Assembly (NCBI GenBank): GCA_016125095.1
Contig: WGMK01000015.1
Span: 248,001 to 312,000, forward strand
DNA: 64,000 nucleotides
Origin: Candidatus Hydrogenedens sp.
GTDB lineage: Bacteria; Hydrogenedentota; Hydrogenedentia; Hydrogenedentales; JAEUWI01
Direction: 5' to 3'
The position numbers and the translations under genes are program-made. The notes beneath the pieces are model-generated. The model made no database searches and was not told the DNA's origin. It saw only the letters and a program-made list of their open reading frames with translations. Shown in pieces: positions 11,981-20,447 of this stretch (positions are counted from its first letter, which is position 1; each line of letters begins with the position of its first letter).

Positions 11981-12084
11981 GGGAACCCCTACGGGGTTCG
12001 TGATGTGGCGCGAGTTACCCCGCGTTGGTCCACGAAGACGTGGCCCAACACGGGGCTATTTTAGGTAACCCCTGACGGGGTTAT
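11981..12084 (-). repeat. Three-hairpin repeat unit 1, type 1 (reverse)
   Basis: Read on the minus strand, this has hairpin A (GTAACCCC...GGGGTTAC type), hairpin B (TAGCCCCGTGTTGG...CCAACGCGGGG with a GTCTTCG loop) and hairpin C (GAACCCC...GGGGTTCC). It lies outermost on the left of the array, inverted relative to units 2-4. Confidence 0.85.
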
Positions 12085-12249
12085 CGTTAGCTACGCGAGG
12101 GACACCAATCCTCCGATCTAACGTTTGCCGGTACATCCAAGCTTCAAAGCACGAACCAACGCGAGAATTTGCGGAAGGTATCCCGTCCGAAGTACCCGAT
12201 TGCTACGCAACTCGCGGCTCATGTGGGTACGAAATGGTCGCGCCCCCCC

Positions 12250-12352
12250 GTAACCCCGCAGGGGTTACCTAAACTAGCCCCGTGTTGGACCGCGTCTTCG
12301 CGGGCCAACGCGGGGAAAGCAACGCCACAGACCGAACCCCGCCGGGGGTCCC
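12250..12352 (+). repeat. Three-hairpin repeat unit 2, type 1
   Basis: Hairpin A is GTAACCCCGCAGGGGTTAC, hairpin B carries the core CGCGTCTTCGCGG, and hairpin C is GAACCCCGCCGGGGGTCCC. The bases between units 1 and 2 (12085-12249) are non-coding. They resemble the bases between units 5 and 6 (13393-13560) in scattered words, so the flanks themselves look like old duplicates. Confidence 0.88.
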
Positions 12353-12406
12353 TAAAGATTCGCGGCAACCCACATTATTCCTAACGGCAACGCCACCTGC
12401 TTCACC

Positions 12407-12510
12407 GTAACCCCGCAGGGGTTACCTAACCTAGCCCCGTGTTGGACCGCGTCTTCGCGGGCCAACGCGGGGAAAGCAACGCCACAGACCGAACCCCGCC
12501 GGGGGTTCCT
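12407..12510 (+). repeat. Three-hairpin repeat unit 3, type 1
   Basis: Nearly identical to unit 2. The 54 bases between units 2 and 3 recur almost exactly between units 3 and 4, making a 157-158 bp tandem period over 12250-12667. Confidence 0.9.
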
Positions 12511-12564
12511 TAAAGATTCGCGGCAACCCACATTATTCGTAACGGCAACGCCACCTGCTCCGCC

Positions 12565-12667
12565 GTAACCCCGCAGGGGTTACCTAACCTAGCCCCGTGT
12601 TGGACCGCGTCTTCGCGGGCCAACGCGGGGAAAGAAACACCATAGATCGAACCCCGTAGGGGTTCCC
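12565..12667 (+). repeat. Three-hairpin repeat unit 4, type 1
   Basis: Same A-B-C layout as units 2 and 3; hairpin C is GAACCCCGTAGGGGTTCCC. After it, 12668-12828 holds only a solitary hairpin GAACCCCGCCGGGGACC (12792-12808) just before the transposase ribosome site. Confidence 0.88.
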
Positions 12668-12828
12668 TAACCCAGCGGATCCACACATCTGGATTCCGCC
12701 ACACGATTCCGCTCCTCGAACTACGCCCTTGTCATTTACTACCCTATGTCAGCACGTCGCGATAACATCGCGACCCGCTTGAGGACCAATTGAACCCCGC
12801 CGGGGACCTACATCGGAGGGCGGTATCC

Positions 12829-13281
12829 ATGTCGCATACGTACTTCGCCGTTCACGTGCATGTCGTGTTTAGCACCAAAGACCGAAGACCTCTCCTCTCG
12901 AACGAGATCCAACAGGAGCTGTTTCCCTACCTCGCTGGCGTGGCGCAGACCCACGAATCGCAAGCTTATATCGTGGGCGGCCATGTGGATCATATTCATG
13001 CGCTGCTTTCTCCGGGAAGTATGATCTTGATTCCGAACCTCGTACGGGAAATGAAGCGCGCGTCATCCCGGTGGCTGAAAACCAAGGGCGAGGCATACCG
13101 CGATTTCGCATGGCAGGAAGGTTACGGTGCGTTTTCCGTCAGTCAATCGAATCTGGTACAGGTCACGCAGTACATCAAGTTCCAGCATCGACACCACAAG
13201 ACCTATAGCTTCGAAGAAGAATATCGCAGGCTGCTGGCGGTGCATAACTTCGCCTTCGATGAAAAACATTTTCTGGGATAG
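12829..13281 (+). CDS. REP-associated tyrosine transposase (IS200/Y1 family)
   Basis: The 150-residue protein is a Y1 HUH transposase: FAVHVHVVFSTKDRRPLL at the N-terminus, the HUH motif in GGHVDHIHALLSP, and the probable catalytic Tyr in VTQYIKFQHRHH. IS200-like TnpA enzymes cut single-stranded DNA at hairpins. Chromosomal versions surrounded by palindromic repeats (RAYTs) are thought to mobilise REP elements. Here repeat units lie on both sides with no partner gene, fitting a RAYT rather than a mobile IS200. The start follows GGAGG at 12815-12819; an upstream in-frame GTG/ATG-like extension would run through a repeat hairpin and was rejected. Confidence 0.88.
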   Translation: MSHTYFAVHVHVVFSTKDRRPLLSNEIQQELFPYLAGVAQTHESQAYIVGGHVDHIHALLSPGSMILIPNLVREMKRASSRWLKTKGEAYRDFAWQEGYGAFSVSQSNLVQVTQYIKFQHRHHKTYSFEEEYRRLLAVHNFAFDEKHFLG

Positions 13282-13290
13282 CCGGGAATA

Positions 13291-13392
13291 GGGAACCCCT
13301 CCGGGGTTCTCTAGGGGGGCCGTTACCCCGCGTTGGTCCACGAAGACGCGGTCCAACACGGGGCTATTTTAGGTAACCCCTGACGGGGTTAT
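13291..13392 (-). repeat. Three-hairpin repeat unit 5, type 1 (reverse)
   Basis: An inverted unit beginning 9 bases after the transposase stop. It closely matches unit 1, so units 1 and 5 are near-identical in layout and orientation. The C hairpin is GGGAACCCCTCCGGGGTTC. Confidence 0.88.
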
Positions 13393-13560
13393 TATGGCCC
13401 TACGCCGTGAAATGTCGATGCGCTGAACCAGCTCTGGGCGGTGCATGAAAGTTGCAAAGCACGAGCCAAAGCTAAATATCGCCGACCGTACCCGGTCCGT
13501 GGCACACGATCCCTACGCGACTCGCGACGCATTTCGGTACAACGTCGTCGCGCCCCCCTC

Positions 13561-13663
13561 GTAACCCCGCAGGGGTTACCAAAACTAGCCCCGTGTTGGA
13601 CCGCGTCTTCGTGGACCAACGCGGGGAAAGAAACGCCATAGACCCTACCCGCCAGCGGAACCC
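13561..13663 (+). repeat. Three-hairpin repeat unit 6, type 1
   Basis: Hairpin A (GTAACCCCGCAGGGGTTAC) and hairpin B are intact. Hairpin C is degraded (CCCGCCAGCGGAACCC), so this copy is decaying. Confidence 0.85.
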
Positions 13664-13717
13664 TGGAGATTCGCCGCAACCGACACCTCTCGGAGTAGCA
13701 ACGCCGTCTACTCCCCC

Positions 13718-13823
13718 GTAACCCCGCAGGGGTTACCTAACCTAGCCCCGTGTTGGGCCGCGTCTTCGTGGACCAACGCGGGGTGGCATTGCCAAATCCG
13801 ACAGAACCCCGCTAGGGGTTCCC
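13718..13823 (+). repeat. Three-hairpin repeat unit 7, type 1
   Basis: The rightmost copy; all three hairpins are intact, with C as GAACCCCGCTAGGGGTTCCC. It ends 20 bases before the stop of the convergent phosphodiesterase gene and may double as its terminator. Confidence 0.87.
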
Positions 13824-13842
13824 TAGCGATACCCTCTCCCCC

Positions 13843-14658
13843 CTACTCCCCTGCCGTCTTGCCCATCTTTTCGAGCATGAATTTCTGGACGCGTTCGGGG
13901 AAATCGACGTTGATGTAATCGACACCGGCTTCGTAGGCGGTGTCCCAGGCGGCGAGGCCGAAGGGGAGCGCCCAGAACCGGATGCGCTGGCCGTTGGCGT
14001 GGGCCTTGGCCACCAGCTCGTCGAGTTTCGCGCGTTCTTCGGCGGGCATCTCGCCTGCGCCCATCCACTTGAACACGCTCAGCCACGACTCGCTCACCAG
14101 GGGATACAGGTGCGGGTTCGGGTGGTTGTCGAGGTCGTCCAGGCGACCGTCCAGCGCCACAAGCCGGGTCGATTCCGCCGCAACCATTTCTTCCGGGCGC
14201 GCGCCGGAGAGGATGACCGTCACCGCGCGCTCGGTGGTTGCGTCGTCAGTAAACTCTGTAAGCATGTCCTTGTAGTGCGTGAGCACTTCGCGCAGGCGCG
14301 CATACGTCTTGCGGCCGTCGTCCTTGATGTCGATCAGCAGGGTGATACAGGGTCCGCCGGGAAACACCTTGCCGCTGTTCGCCTGCACCCGCTCTTGCAG
14401 CGGATCTAGGTACAGCTTCTCCAGCGAACGCTCCGGGGTGAGATCCTCGGCGTTGTGCCCTACCAGCAGCGCCCCGTCTACCAGGAAGATATCGGCTTCC
14501 ACGCTGCACATGCCGTGGTCGAGCGCGTCGAGCAGGGGCCGGTCGCGGTTGTAATCGTTGTGCGAATGCGCACGCGGCAGCGGGATCACCTCGTCGCCCC
14601 ACGCCAGGGGCGTAAGCACGAGCAACAGACAGAACGCGAGGGAACGATACGGATTCAT
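13843..14658 (-). CDS. Secreted PI-PLC/GDPD-like phosphodiesterase
   Basis: The 271-residue product has a signal peptide (hydrophobic about 5-20, ending TPLAWGDE). A PLC-like TIM barrel follows: RAHSHNDYNRDRPLLDAL, EADIFLVDGALLVGHN, LLIDIKDDG and a late GVDYINVDFPE. This matches an uncharacterised branch of the PI-PLC/glycerophosphodiesterase superfamily that uses a His pair for phosphodiester cleavage. The start has an excellent AAGGAGG (minus strand, 14663-14669). It is 32 bases after the HEAT-repeat gene and probably the last gene of the long operon. The substrate is unknown. Confidence 0.82.
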   Translation of the reverse strand: MNPYRSLAFCLLLVLTPLAWGDEVIPLPRAHSHNDYNRDRPLLDALDHGMCSVEADIFLVDGALLVGHNAEDLTPERSLEKLYLDPLQERVQANSGKVFPGGPCITLLIDIKDDGRKTYARLREVLTHYKDMLTEFTDDATTERAVTVILSGARPEEMVAAESTRLVALDGRLDDLDNHPNPHLYPLVSESWLSVFKWMGAGEMPAEERAKLDELVAKAHANGQRIRFWALPFGLAAWDTAYEAGVDYINVDFPERVQKFMLEKMGKTAGE

Positions 14659-14690
14659 AGGACCTCCTTGATGGAGTTGTGCACGACCGG

Positions 14691-16826
14691 TCAGGGAATG
14701 GTGTCGATTATAGCGCGGACGCGCGGCGAACCGGCACCAACGCCCTTCAGCCCGTCGTCGGGCAGACGCTGGCGGGTCAGGTCCACGGCGGCGCCGTCGC
14801 GCAGGACGATGCGCAGGGCAAACTCCGCGGGCGGCGCATCGGTGCTCAGTTCGATGCGATTGCGGCCGGGCTTCAGCCCCGCGGGCGCCCGGCTCCAGCC
14901 ACCCGAAATAGCATCTGGTTCCGAGAGGCTTTTCGTTTCTCCATTCACCCGAAGCCGGAAGGCATCGCCTGGCCATACCTGCACGAACACCGACGCCCAT
15001 TCGGGCAGGGTCACTTCGGTGGCCAAGCTGGCACGGGCCGGCAGGGCCTCCGGCTCGCCGCCGCCTTCCGGTTCGCCCTCGGTCGCGGGTTCGAGCACCA
15101 GCGGTAACTCGGGCTCTGGGACAGGAGCGGACTCAACCGGCGGCTTGGGCCACACCATCGGCAGCTGGCCAACATCCACGACCGTCCCGGCATCCGAGGT
15201 CCAGTGGGTCGGAAAGCCCGAGCGTTGGAGCAGTTCCTCCATGGCCCAGCCGCGCTCGCGGGCCTGCGCGAGTACCGCATTCACCTCGGTCCAGTCCGTC
15301 GTACGCGTCATCAGGGCCGCCGCGCTGGCCTGGGCCGCATCGCCGTCGCCATGCGCGATAAACAACTTGTCGAACGCCAGGGTGAGCGAGCGGCCGAAAG
15401 CGTCGGGCAACTGCATCGAGGCCAGCCGCTCGAGGTCCGACTCATCGCCGCGCTCCCCGATCAGGGCTATCGCCCGCTGGCGCGCCCACGAGGGTGCTTC
15501 GTCTTCCAGCAATTGATACAGCCACGGCTTCGCCTCCTCGGCGGGCAGCGACTCGGCCAACTGGAACACGGCGTCGAACGCGGATTGGCGCAAGGGCCGC
15601 GGACCGCGCGTGGCCATTTCGTAGGCGTCGGCCATGTCTGGAGCAACGCCCGCCTCGAGTGCCGCCGTAAACCGGACGAGGGGATACGGCGATTCCTGTG
15701 CAAGCACGGCCGCATCGGCGAGGGACTGACCATCGCGCGCGCGGAGGCCCAGCAGCGAGGCCTGCGAGCCCGGCGGCAGTTGGTCGAACGTTTCGCGTAG
15801 GGCGCTCGCAGTCTCGCCGTCGAGCGCATCGGGCAGCAGCGTGAGCACGGTATCCCGCAGGTTGGCGTCTGCGAGATAGCCCAGCAGCAGCGGCGCCATG
15901 CCTTCGTACCGGCACGCCGAGAGCCCGAGCAGCGCCGCGCGCACCTGATACGAGGGCGCAGTCAGGCTGACAAAGCCCTGGTAGAGCCCGACCGCCGAAT
16001 CGCAGTTGCCATTGCGTTGGAGCACTTGCGCCGCACGGAGCGTGCAGGCCGCAAAGCGGCGCGATTCTTCCGGCGTGAGCGACGCGGGCGATACCCCCGC
16101 CCGCTGCGGCGGCACCCCCATGCGCGACAAGGATTCGAGGCAGGCCCACACGATGTCGGGGTTGTTGGATGAATGCGCGAAGTCGATTAAGAAAGCGGAC
16201 ACCGTGGCATCGTCCCGATTCCCCAGCGCGGCGATCACATCGCGCCGCTCGTCGGGCAGTCCGAGGAGCACGCGATCCTTGAGGTAGTCCGTGACCGCCG
16301 TGTCGCGCGCGCCATCGAGCACCGCGAGTGCATCGATGCGCGTGGCCGCATCCCGCAGCGCAGGCGTCATCCGAGTCGCGTCTTCCGCCCGGAAGATCGG
16401 CCGAAGCATACGCAACAATGCGCGGCGGGCATCCTGAATCGAATCGGCGGCGGCACTGGCCTCCCCCTCCGATTCCAGTCGCGCGGCGAGACGGTCCTCG
16501 ATGCCCAGCAGGTACGCGCTCCACGCGGCTCGCGATTCGCTGTCCACGCTTCCCTCGCGCAGCACTTCAAGTTCCAGGGAACGCAGCGCGGCAGCACGCT
16601 CTTCGCCGAACGGTGAGGCCAGCCGGGCCGCGACGGCATCCCACGACTCCGGGCCAGGCGGCGCTATCCAAGCCTTAGGAGCGGGCACCGGCTGGGCCTC
16701 GCCTTCCACCGCAGCGGGCACCAATACCAACGATTCCTCCTCCGCTCCGGCGCCCAACACAACCATCAGTATAAGTATGTTTGTGGTGGATTTTATTGGT
16801 ATCCGGCGGAATAGATTGGGAATCAC
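14691..16826 (-). CDS. Secreted HEAT-repeat-like protein of unknown function
   Basis: About 711 residues. After a short N-terminal hydrophobic segment (ILILMVVLGAGA) the protein is a series of Ala/Leu-rich helical pairs typical of HEAT/ARM repeats (~60-540), then a Pro/Glu-rich linker (~575-610) and a small C-terminal beta domain (~615-711). HEAT solenoids are protein-binding scaffolds; I see no catalytic motif. I chose GTG at 16826 because it overlaps the stop of the small membrane gene (GTGA). TTG at 16835 and GTG at 16832 are alternatives in the same frame. Confidence 0.7.
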   Translation of the reverse strand: MIPNLFRRIPIKSTTNILILMVVLGAGAEEESLVLVPAAVEGEAQPVPAPKAWIAPPGPESWDAVAARLASPFGEERAAALRSLELEVLREGSVDSESRAAWSAYLLGIEDRLAARLESEGEASAAADSIQDARRALLRMLRPIFRAEDATRMTPALRDAATRIDALAVLDGARDTAVTDYLKDRVLLGLPDERRDVIAALGNRDDATVSAFLIDFAHSSNNPDIVWACLESLSRMGVPPQRAGVSPASLTPEESRRFAACTLRAAQVLQRNGNCDSAVGLYQGFVSLTAPSYQVRAALLGLSACRYEGMAPLLLGYLADANLRDTVLTLLPDALDGETASALRETFDQLPPGSQASLLGLRARDGQSLADAAVLAQESPYPLVRFTAALEAGVAPDMADAYEMATRGPRPLRQSAFDAVFQLAESLPAEEAKPWLYQLLEDEAPSWARQRAIALIGERGDESDLERLASMQLPDAFGRSLTLAFDKLFIAHGDGDAAQASAAALMTRTTDWTEVNAVLAQARERGWAMEELLQRSGFPTHWTSDAGTVVDVGQLPMVWPKPPVESAPVPEPELPLVLEPATEGEPEGGGEPEALPARASLATEVTLPEWASVFVQVWPGDAFRLRVNGETKSLSEPDAISGGWSRAPAGLKPGRNRIELSTDAPPAEFALRIVLRDGAAVDLTRQRLPDDGLKGVGAGSPRVRAIIDTIP

Positions 16827-16927
16827 GACCACCAAACCACGAAGACCAGGCAGAGAATGAAGGTGGCAATAAATACAACATACGGCCAGATAGGCTTAAT
16901 AAACCGATAGACTTGCTCTTTGGTCAT
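16823..16927 (-). CDS. Small single-pass membrane protein (34 residues)
   Basis: This short frame starts MTKEQVYRFIKPIWPY and continues as one strong membrane helix ending FVVWWS. It lies 5 bases after the Tat oxidoreductase stop, and its stop overlaps the start of the HEAT-repeat protein (GTGA). The positional coupling and clean one-helix design suggest a real gene, perhaps a membrane partner of its neighbours. The ribosome site is weak. No family is recognised. Confidence 0.55.
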   Translation of the reverse strand: MTKEQVYRFIKPIWPYVVFIATFILCLVFVVWWS

Positions 16928-16932
16928 GACAT

Positions 16933-18177
16933 TCACCAAGGATACCGGCCGCGTCCGTACTCGGCGGCCATCCGTTGCGCCGCTTCATCGTTCTCGAAGC
17001 GGCCCGTTCGACTATCAAAGCGCAGCCCGCGGCCCAGCTGCCACGCCAGATTGGCCAGATTCGCGCAGTCGCAGCCGAGTGCCGCAGCACTGAGTCTATC
17101 GTCGCTCTTTACGTCCAGCGATTCAAGCCAGGCCGTCAGTTCCGCACGCGGATTTATGGGCAGGGTCTCGGCGGATGCCGTCGTGTCCGGCGTCCATTCG
17201 ATGCCCTCGATGGTCCGCTCGGCACGGCACTTGCGCTCGCCTTGCTCCGCCTCCAGCACCACCCGCCCCTCGCTGGTCTGTTGCCACACGATCTCGACCG
17301 CGCCCTCCTCCAGAATCCACCGTGCGGCCATCTGCGGCGGGCAATCCCACAGCCCCGTTTCCGGCGGCGGCCCTTCGGCGCTGATGTCCACCATTAGGGA
17401 GGTCGTCTGGCCGAGCGCATCGAAAACCGCGGCCAGCAGCCAGGCCCCCTGCTGGCGCATCTGTCCGCCGCCGAGGTCCAGCATCCAGCGCCAGTTCAGG
17501 TGGCTGTAGCCGGGGTTATACGGACGGTAGGACGCAGGCCCGAGCCAGGCATCCCAATCGAACGATTCCGGCGCCGGTCCCATCGCCGCGGGATCGCCTC
17601 CTTGGGGCGACTCGGGACCGGTCAACGTCACTTTCAGAACCGCGGCCGGATCGCCTTCGGCGCGCCAGTCGCGCAGCTTTTCGGCCAATGCATGCGCCGC
17701 CCCGCCGGCCCCGGCGCCCGACGGCGTCACGCGGCGGTCATAGAGGCGGGCAGCCTCGGCGATTCTTCGGGACTCATCCAGCGTGCGGCACAACGGGGTC
17801 TCAAGGAAAACATACTTGCCCGCTTCGCAGGCATGCACTGCCTGCATCGCGTGGCCGTGGTCGGGCGTCGCGATGACGACGGCATCAATATCGGCGCGCA
17901 GCAGCAGTTCGCGGTAGTCCCCGGTGTGGGGTACATGTTGTCCGGCGATCTTCACGGCGTCGGCCAGGCGCGATGCATCCACATCGCAGAGGCCCGCCAC
18001 AAGCGCGGGCGAGGAACGCAGAAGTTCCATGCCGCGCGCGCCCAGCCCGATAAAGCCGAGCCGGACATCGGGCATGGTTTGGGCTGCCGCGTTCAGCGCC
18101 CCCGGCCACGCCAGCGCCCCCGTAGCGAGGGCAGCCCGCTTCAGGAATCCGCGCCGGGTACAGGCCGCGTGCGCCAT
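16933..18177 (-). CDS. Tat-exported Gfo/Idh/MocA-like oxidoreductase
   Basis: The 414-residue protein has a twin-arginine signal (CTRRGFLKRAALATGALA) and the nucleotide fold RLGFIGLGARGMELL. The family EKP motif reads FLETPLCRTLDE, so the conserved lysine is replaced by Thr. In characterised relatives that lysine is catalytic, so the enzyme may be altered or inactive as a dehydrogenase. The C-terminus has DLGGGQMRQQGAWLL. It starts 2 bases after the second hotdog gene and is followed by the small membrane gene, giving a tight operon. The substrate is unknown. Confidence 0.85.
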   Translation of the reverse strand: MAHAACTRRGFLKRAALATGALAWPGALNAAAQTMPDVRLGFIGLGARGMELLRSSPALVAGLCDVDASRLADAVKIAGQHVPHTGDYRELLLRADIDAVVIATPDHGHAMQAVHACEAGKYVFLETPLCRTLDESRRIAEAARLYDRRVTPSGAGAGGAAHALAEKLRDWRAEGDPAAVLKVTLTGPESPQGGDPAAMGPAPESFDWDAWLGPASYRPYNPGYSHLNWRWMLDLGGGQMRQQGAWLLAAVFDALGQTTSLMVDISAEGPPPETGLWDCPPQMAARWILEEGAVEIVWQQTSEGRVVLEAEQGERKCRAERTIEGIEWTPDTTASAETLPINPRAELTAWLESLDVKSDDRLSAAALGCDCANLANLAWQLGRGLRFDSRTGRFENDEAAQRMAAEYGRGRYPW

Positions 18178-18179
18178 GA

Positions 18180-18635
18180 TCAGCGCCGCGCGCCGGGCTT
18201 GGTCACCGTGAGTACCGCCTCGCCCGCCGCCACGGCGCGGCCGGAGGAATTCCAGACCTTCACCTCAACGTAGACCAGGGACTTCGTGCGGTTGAGCAGC
18301 TTCGCCTCGACCGTGAGCGACGCGTCGGCGGCCTCAAGCGAACGGAGGTGCCGCATGGTAAAGCTGATGGGCATCGTGGGATGACCGCAAACATGCAGCC
18401 CCAGCAGGGATACCGTCACGTCCGCCGCCGCCATGATGTGCCCGAAGGCCGAGTGCCCGCCCAGGCCATCCTGCGCCGGGGTTACCGGAAACTCGCAATG
18501 GATGCTGCGCATGGGAAGAAAGTCGACGATGCTGCAGCCGAGCGTATCGGCTACAGGCGGCGGCACGCGGTAGGCGGGCGTGGCGGCCTCGGCGCGCAAC
18601 TGCGCCAGGACTTCGCGGTGGTATTCGGTGTTCAT
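18180..18635 (-). CDS. Hotdog-fold thioesterase-like protein 2
   Basis: The 151-residue protein fits the PaaI-like hotdog family: HCEFPVTPAQDGLGGHSAFG is the substrate-loop region with the helix AAADVTVSLLGL, and LTVEAKLLNRTKSLVYVEVKV forms the sheet. Such proteins cleave or bind acyl-CoA-type thioesters. It overlaps the preceding hotdog gene by ATGA, so the two are probably made together, perhaps as a heteromer. The substrate is unknown. Confidence 0.8.
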   Translation of the reverse strand: MNTEYHREVLAQLRAEAATPAYRVPPPVADTLGCSIVDFLPMRSIHCEFPVTPAQDGLGGHSAFGHIMAAADVTVSLLGLHVCGHPTMPISFTMRHLRSLEAADASLTVEAKLLNRTKSLVYVEVKVWNSSGRAVAAGEAVLTVTKPGARR

Positions 18636-19108
18636 TCGTCACCCTCCTCCACGGGTCCCGAGCCGAGGGGCGATTTGAGCACGGCGTACTGGTACATGAA
18701 CCGCGCCGACAACTTGGCGTCGATGCATTTGGCGGTCACTTCGCAAAAGGCGATAGAGCCTCGGGTAGCCTTCAGGCGCGCCTCGAGGGTCATGTCGCGC
18801 CCGTCCGCCGTAATGGACTTGAAGAACTGGGCCTCCATGCTCACCAGCGCGCAGCGTTTCTTGGCGAGCGCAATGGCCAGCGCCTCGGCGCAGAGCCCGG
18901 CGGCGGCGGCCAGCGTCTCGCGGTGCACTTCGCCGCCCGCCCCGGCCCATTCGGTACGGGCCGGACAGCGCGCGAAGATATGCTTCTTCTCCTCGAAGTC
19001 GTAGAACTGCACGCCATAGAGCGCCGCGGCCGGCGGCAACACGACCTCCGGCGGCGCGCTGGCGAGTTCGCCGATCGCCTCGAGTATCTGCTGGTGCTTC
19101 TCCTCCAT
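18632..19108 (-). CDS. Hotdog-fold thioesterase-like protein 1
   Basis: A 158-residue hotdog protein: HRETLAAAAGLCAEALAIAL is the central helix, and LEARLKATRGSIAFCEVTAK the sheet. It starts 15 bases after the phosphofructokinase stop. The N-terminal ~40 residues (MEEKHQQILEAIGEL) form an extra helix. It is only distantly similar to its neighbour, so an old tandem duplication is possible. Confidence 0.75.
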   Translation of the reverse strand: MEEKHQQILEAIGELASAPPEVVLPPAAALYGVQFYDFEEKKHIFARCPARTEWAGAGGEVHRETLAAAAGLCAEALAIALAKKRCALVSMEAQFFKSITADGRDMTLEARLKATRGSIAFCEVTAKCIDAKLSARFMYQYAVLKSPLGSGPVEEGDE

Positions 19109-19123
19109 GAGATCTCCCGCGCG

Positions 19124-20341
19124 TTATTTCTTCTTCAGAATCTTCTTGACGACCGGCGCCTGGATGCGCGTGGCCCGCGGCAGCTCGCCGGTGAGCGGTC
19201 CCGCATAGGCAAGGAACGCCTCGGTCACGCCGTTGCCTTCCTTGTTGATGAACTTCGCGGGCATCTCTTTCGACTTGCGCGCCACGGTGTTCAGCGGCGT
19301 GTAGAAATAATCGATGGCATAGTCGCCCACGCGCTTCATGGCGACCGAGCCGTCGGCGTTGTGGCCAATCGCGAACTGCGCCGCCTTCTCGCCCACCTCG
19401 CGCGCCTCGGTCTGGTCGACTTCGCTCACGCAGCCCAGGAAGCAACGCTGAAGGTAGCCGAGGGTGTCGGCGCGCACGCGCTTGATGTCGGTGCCGCTCT
19501 TGATCCAGCCGGCCAGCAGGTCGCCCAGCGCGCCCGTGCCCGAAAGCTGCACGTTGCCGTGCGAATCTTTTTCGCCGCCGGTGAACTGCTCCGCGATGGC
19601 CTTGCCCTTGGTGTCCACAATGCCCTCGGAAGCGGCGATGATGCAGCGGCCGTGCTTCTTGTAGGCCTTGGTCACGTCGTCCAGGAACTGCTTCTTGGTC
19701 AGCGGGCGCTCGGGCAGATAGATGAGGTGCGGACCGTCGTCCACGTAGCGCTTGGCCAGCGCGGCCGCGGCCGTCAGGAAGCCGGCGTGGCGTCCCATGA
19801 CAATACCGATGTACACGCCCGGAAGCGCGCGGTTGTCGAGGTTCGCGCCCGCGAAGGCGTTGGCCACGAACTTCGCCGCGGAGCCGAAGCCCGGGCAGTG
19901 GTCCGTCACCAGCAGGTCGTTGTCGATCGTCTTGGGCACGTGCGCCACGCGCAGTTCATAGCCCGCCTTGTGCGATTCCTCGCTGAGAATGCGGCACGTG
20001 TCGGCGCTGTCGTTGCCCCCGCAATACAGAAAGTAGCGGATGTCATGCGCCTGGCAGACCTTGAAGATCTCCTTGCAGTACGCCACATCGGGTTTGTCGC
20101 GCGTCGAGAGCAGCCCGCTCGAGGGCGTGTCCGCGAAGGCGTTCAAGTTGTGCGAGGTCACCTCGGTGAGGTCGTAGAAGTCTTCATTGATGACGCCGCG
20201 CACGCCGTGCATGGCGCCGTAGATGCGGGTGACCTGGGGAAAGCGCCGGGCCTCGAGCACGGCACCGGCCACACTCTGGTTGATGACGGCCGTGGGGCCG
20301 CCGCCCTGGGCGATAAGTACTTTGCCTGCCATACCGGACAT
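19124..20341 (-). CDS. Pyrophosphate-dependent 6-phosphofructokinase
   Basis: The 405-residue enzyme phosphorylates fructose 6-phosphate with PPi, or reverses it, in glycolysis. The motif CGGNDSADT (about 107-115) has Asp where ATP enzymes have Gly, and VPKTIDND has Lys137 where ATP enzymes have Gly. Both changes are diagnostic of PPi use. PGFGSAAKFVA and GRHAGFLTAAAALA follow. Start at ATG 20341 (MSGMAGKVLI), with GAGG 9 bases upstream. It leads the operon down to 13843. PPi-PFK together with the pyruvate:ferredoxin oxidoreductase at 37169-40759 suggests an energy-saving glycolysis. Confidence 0.93.
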   Translation of the reverse strand: MSGMAGKVLIAQGGGPTAVINQSVAGAVLEARRFPQVTRIYGAMHGVRGVINEDFYDLTEVTSHNLNAFADTPSSGLLSTRDKPDVAYCKEIFKVCQAHDIRYFLYCGGNDSADTCRILSEESHKAGYELRVAHVPKTIDNDLLVTDHCPGFGSAAKFVANAFAGANLDNRALPGVYIGIVMGRHAGFLTAAAALAKRYVDDGPHLIYLPERPLTKKQFLDDVTKAYKKHGRCIIAASEGIVDTKGKAIAEQFTGGEKDSHGNVQLSGTGALGDLLAGWIKSGTDIKRVRADTLGYLQRCFLGCVSEVDQTEAREVGEKAAQFAIGHNADGSVAMKRVGDYAIDYFYTPLNTVARKSKEMPAKFINKEGNGVTEAFLAYAGPLTGELPRATRIQAPVVKKILKKK

Positions 20342-20447
20342 GATGTTATTCCTCATGTAGGAGTGAGATTTGAGATGAACGCAGGGATAGAATCCCCCCC
20401 GCGGAGATTGTGTCATTTCGCGCGGCGCGCCTGCAATAGTACGCGAT

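Noticed and set aside
12169..12384. A 71-residue frame inside the repeat array
   Set aside because: It is a translation of the repeat hairpins (PPVTPQGLPKLAPCWTASSR type) without a ribosome site.
11981..13823. A CRISPR array
   Set aside because: The repeats are long, palindromic and partly inverted, with near-identical gaps rather than unique spacers, and no cas gene is near.
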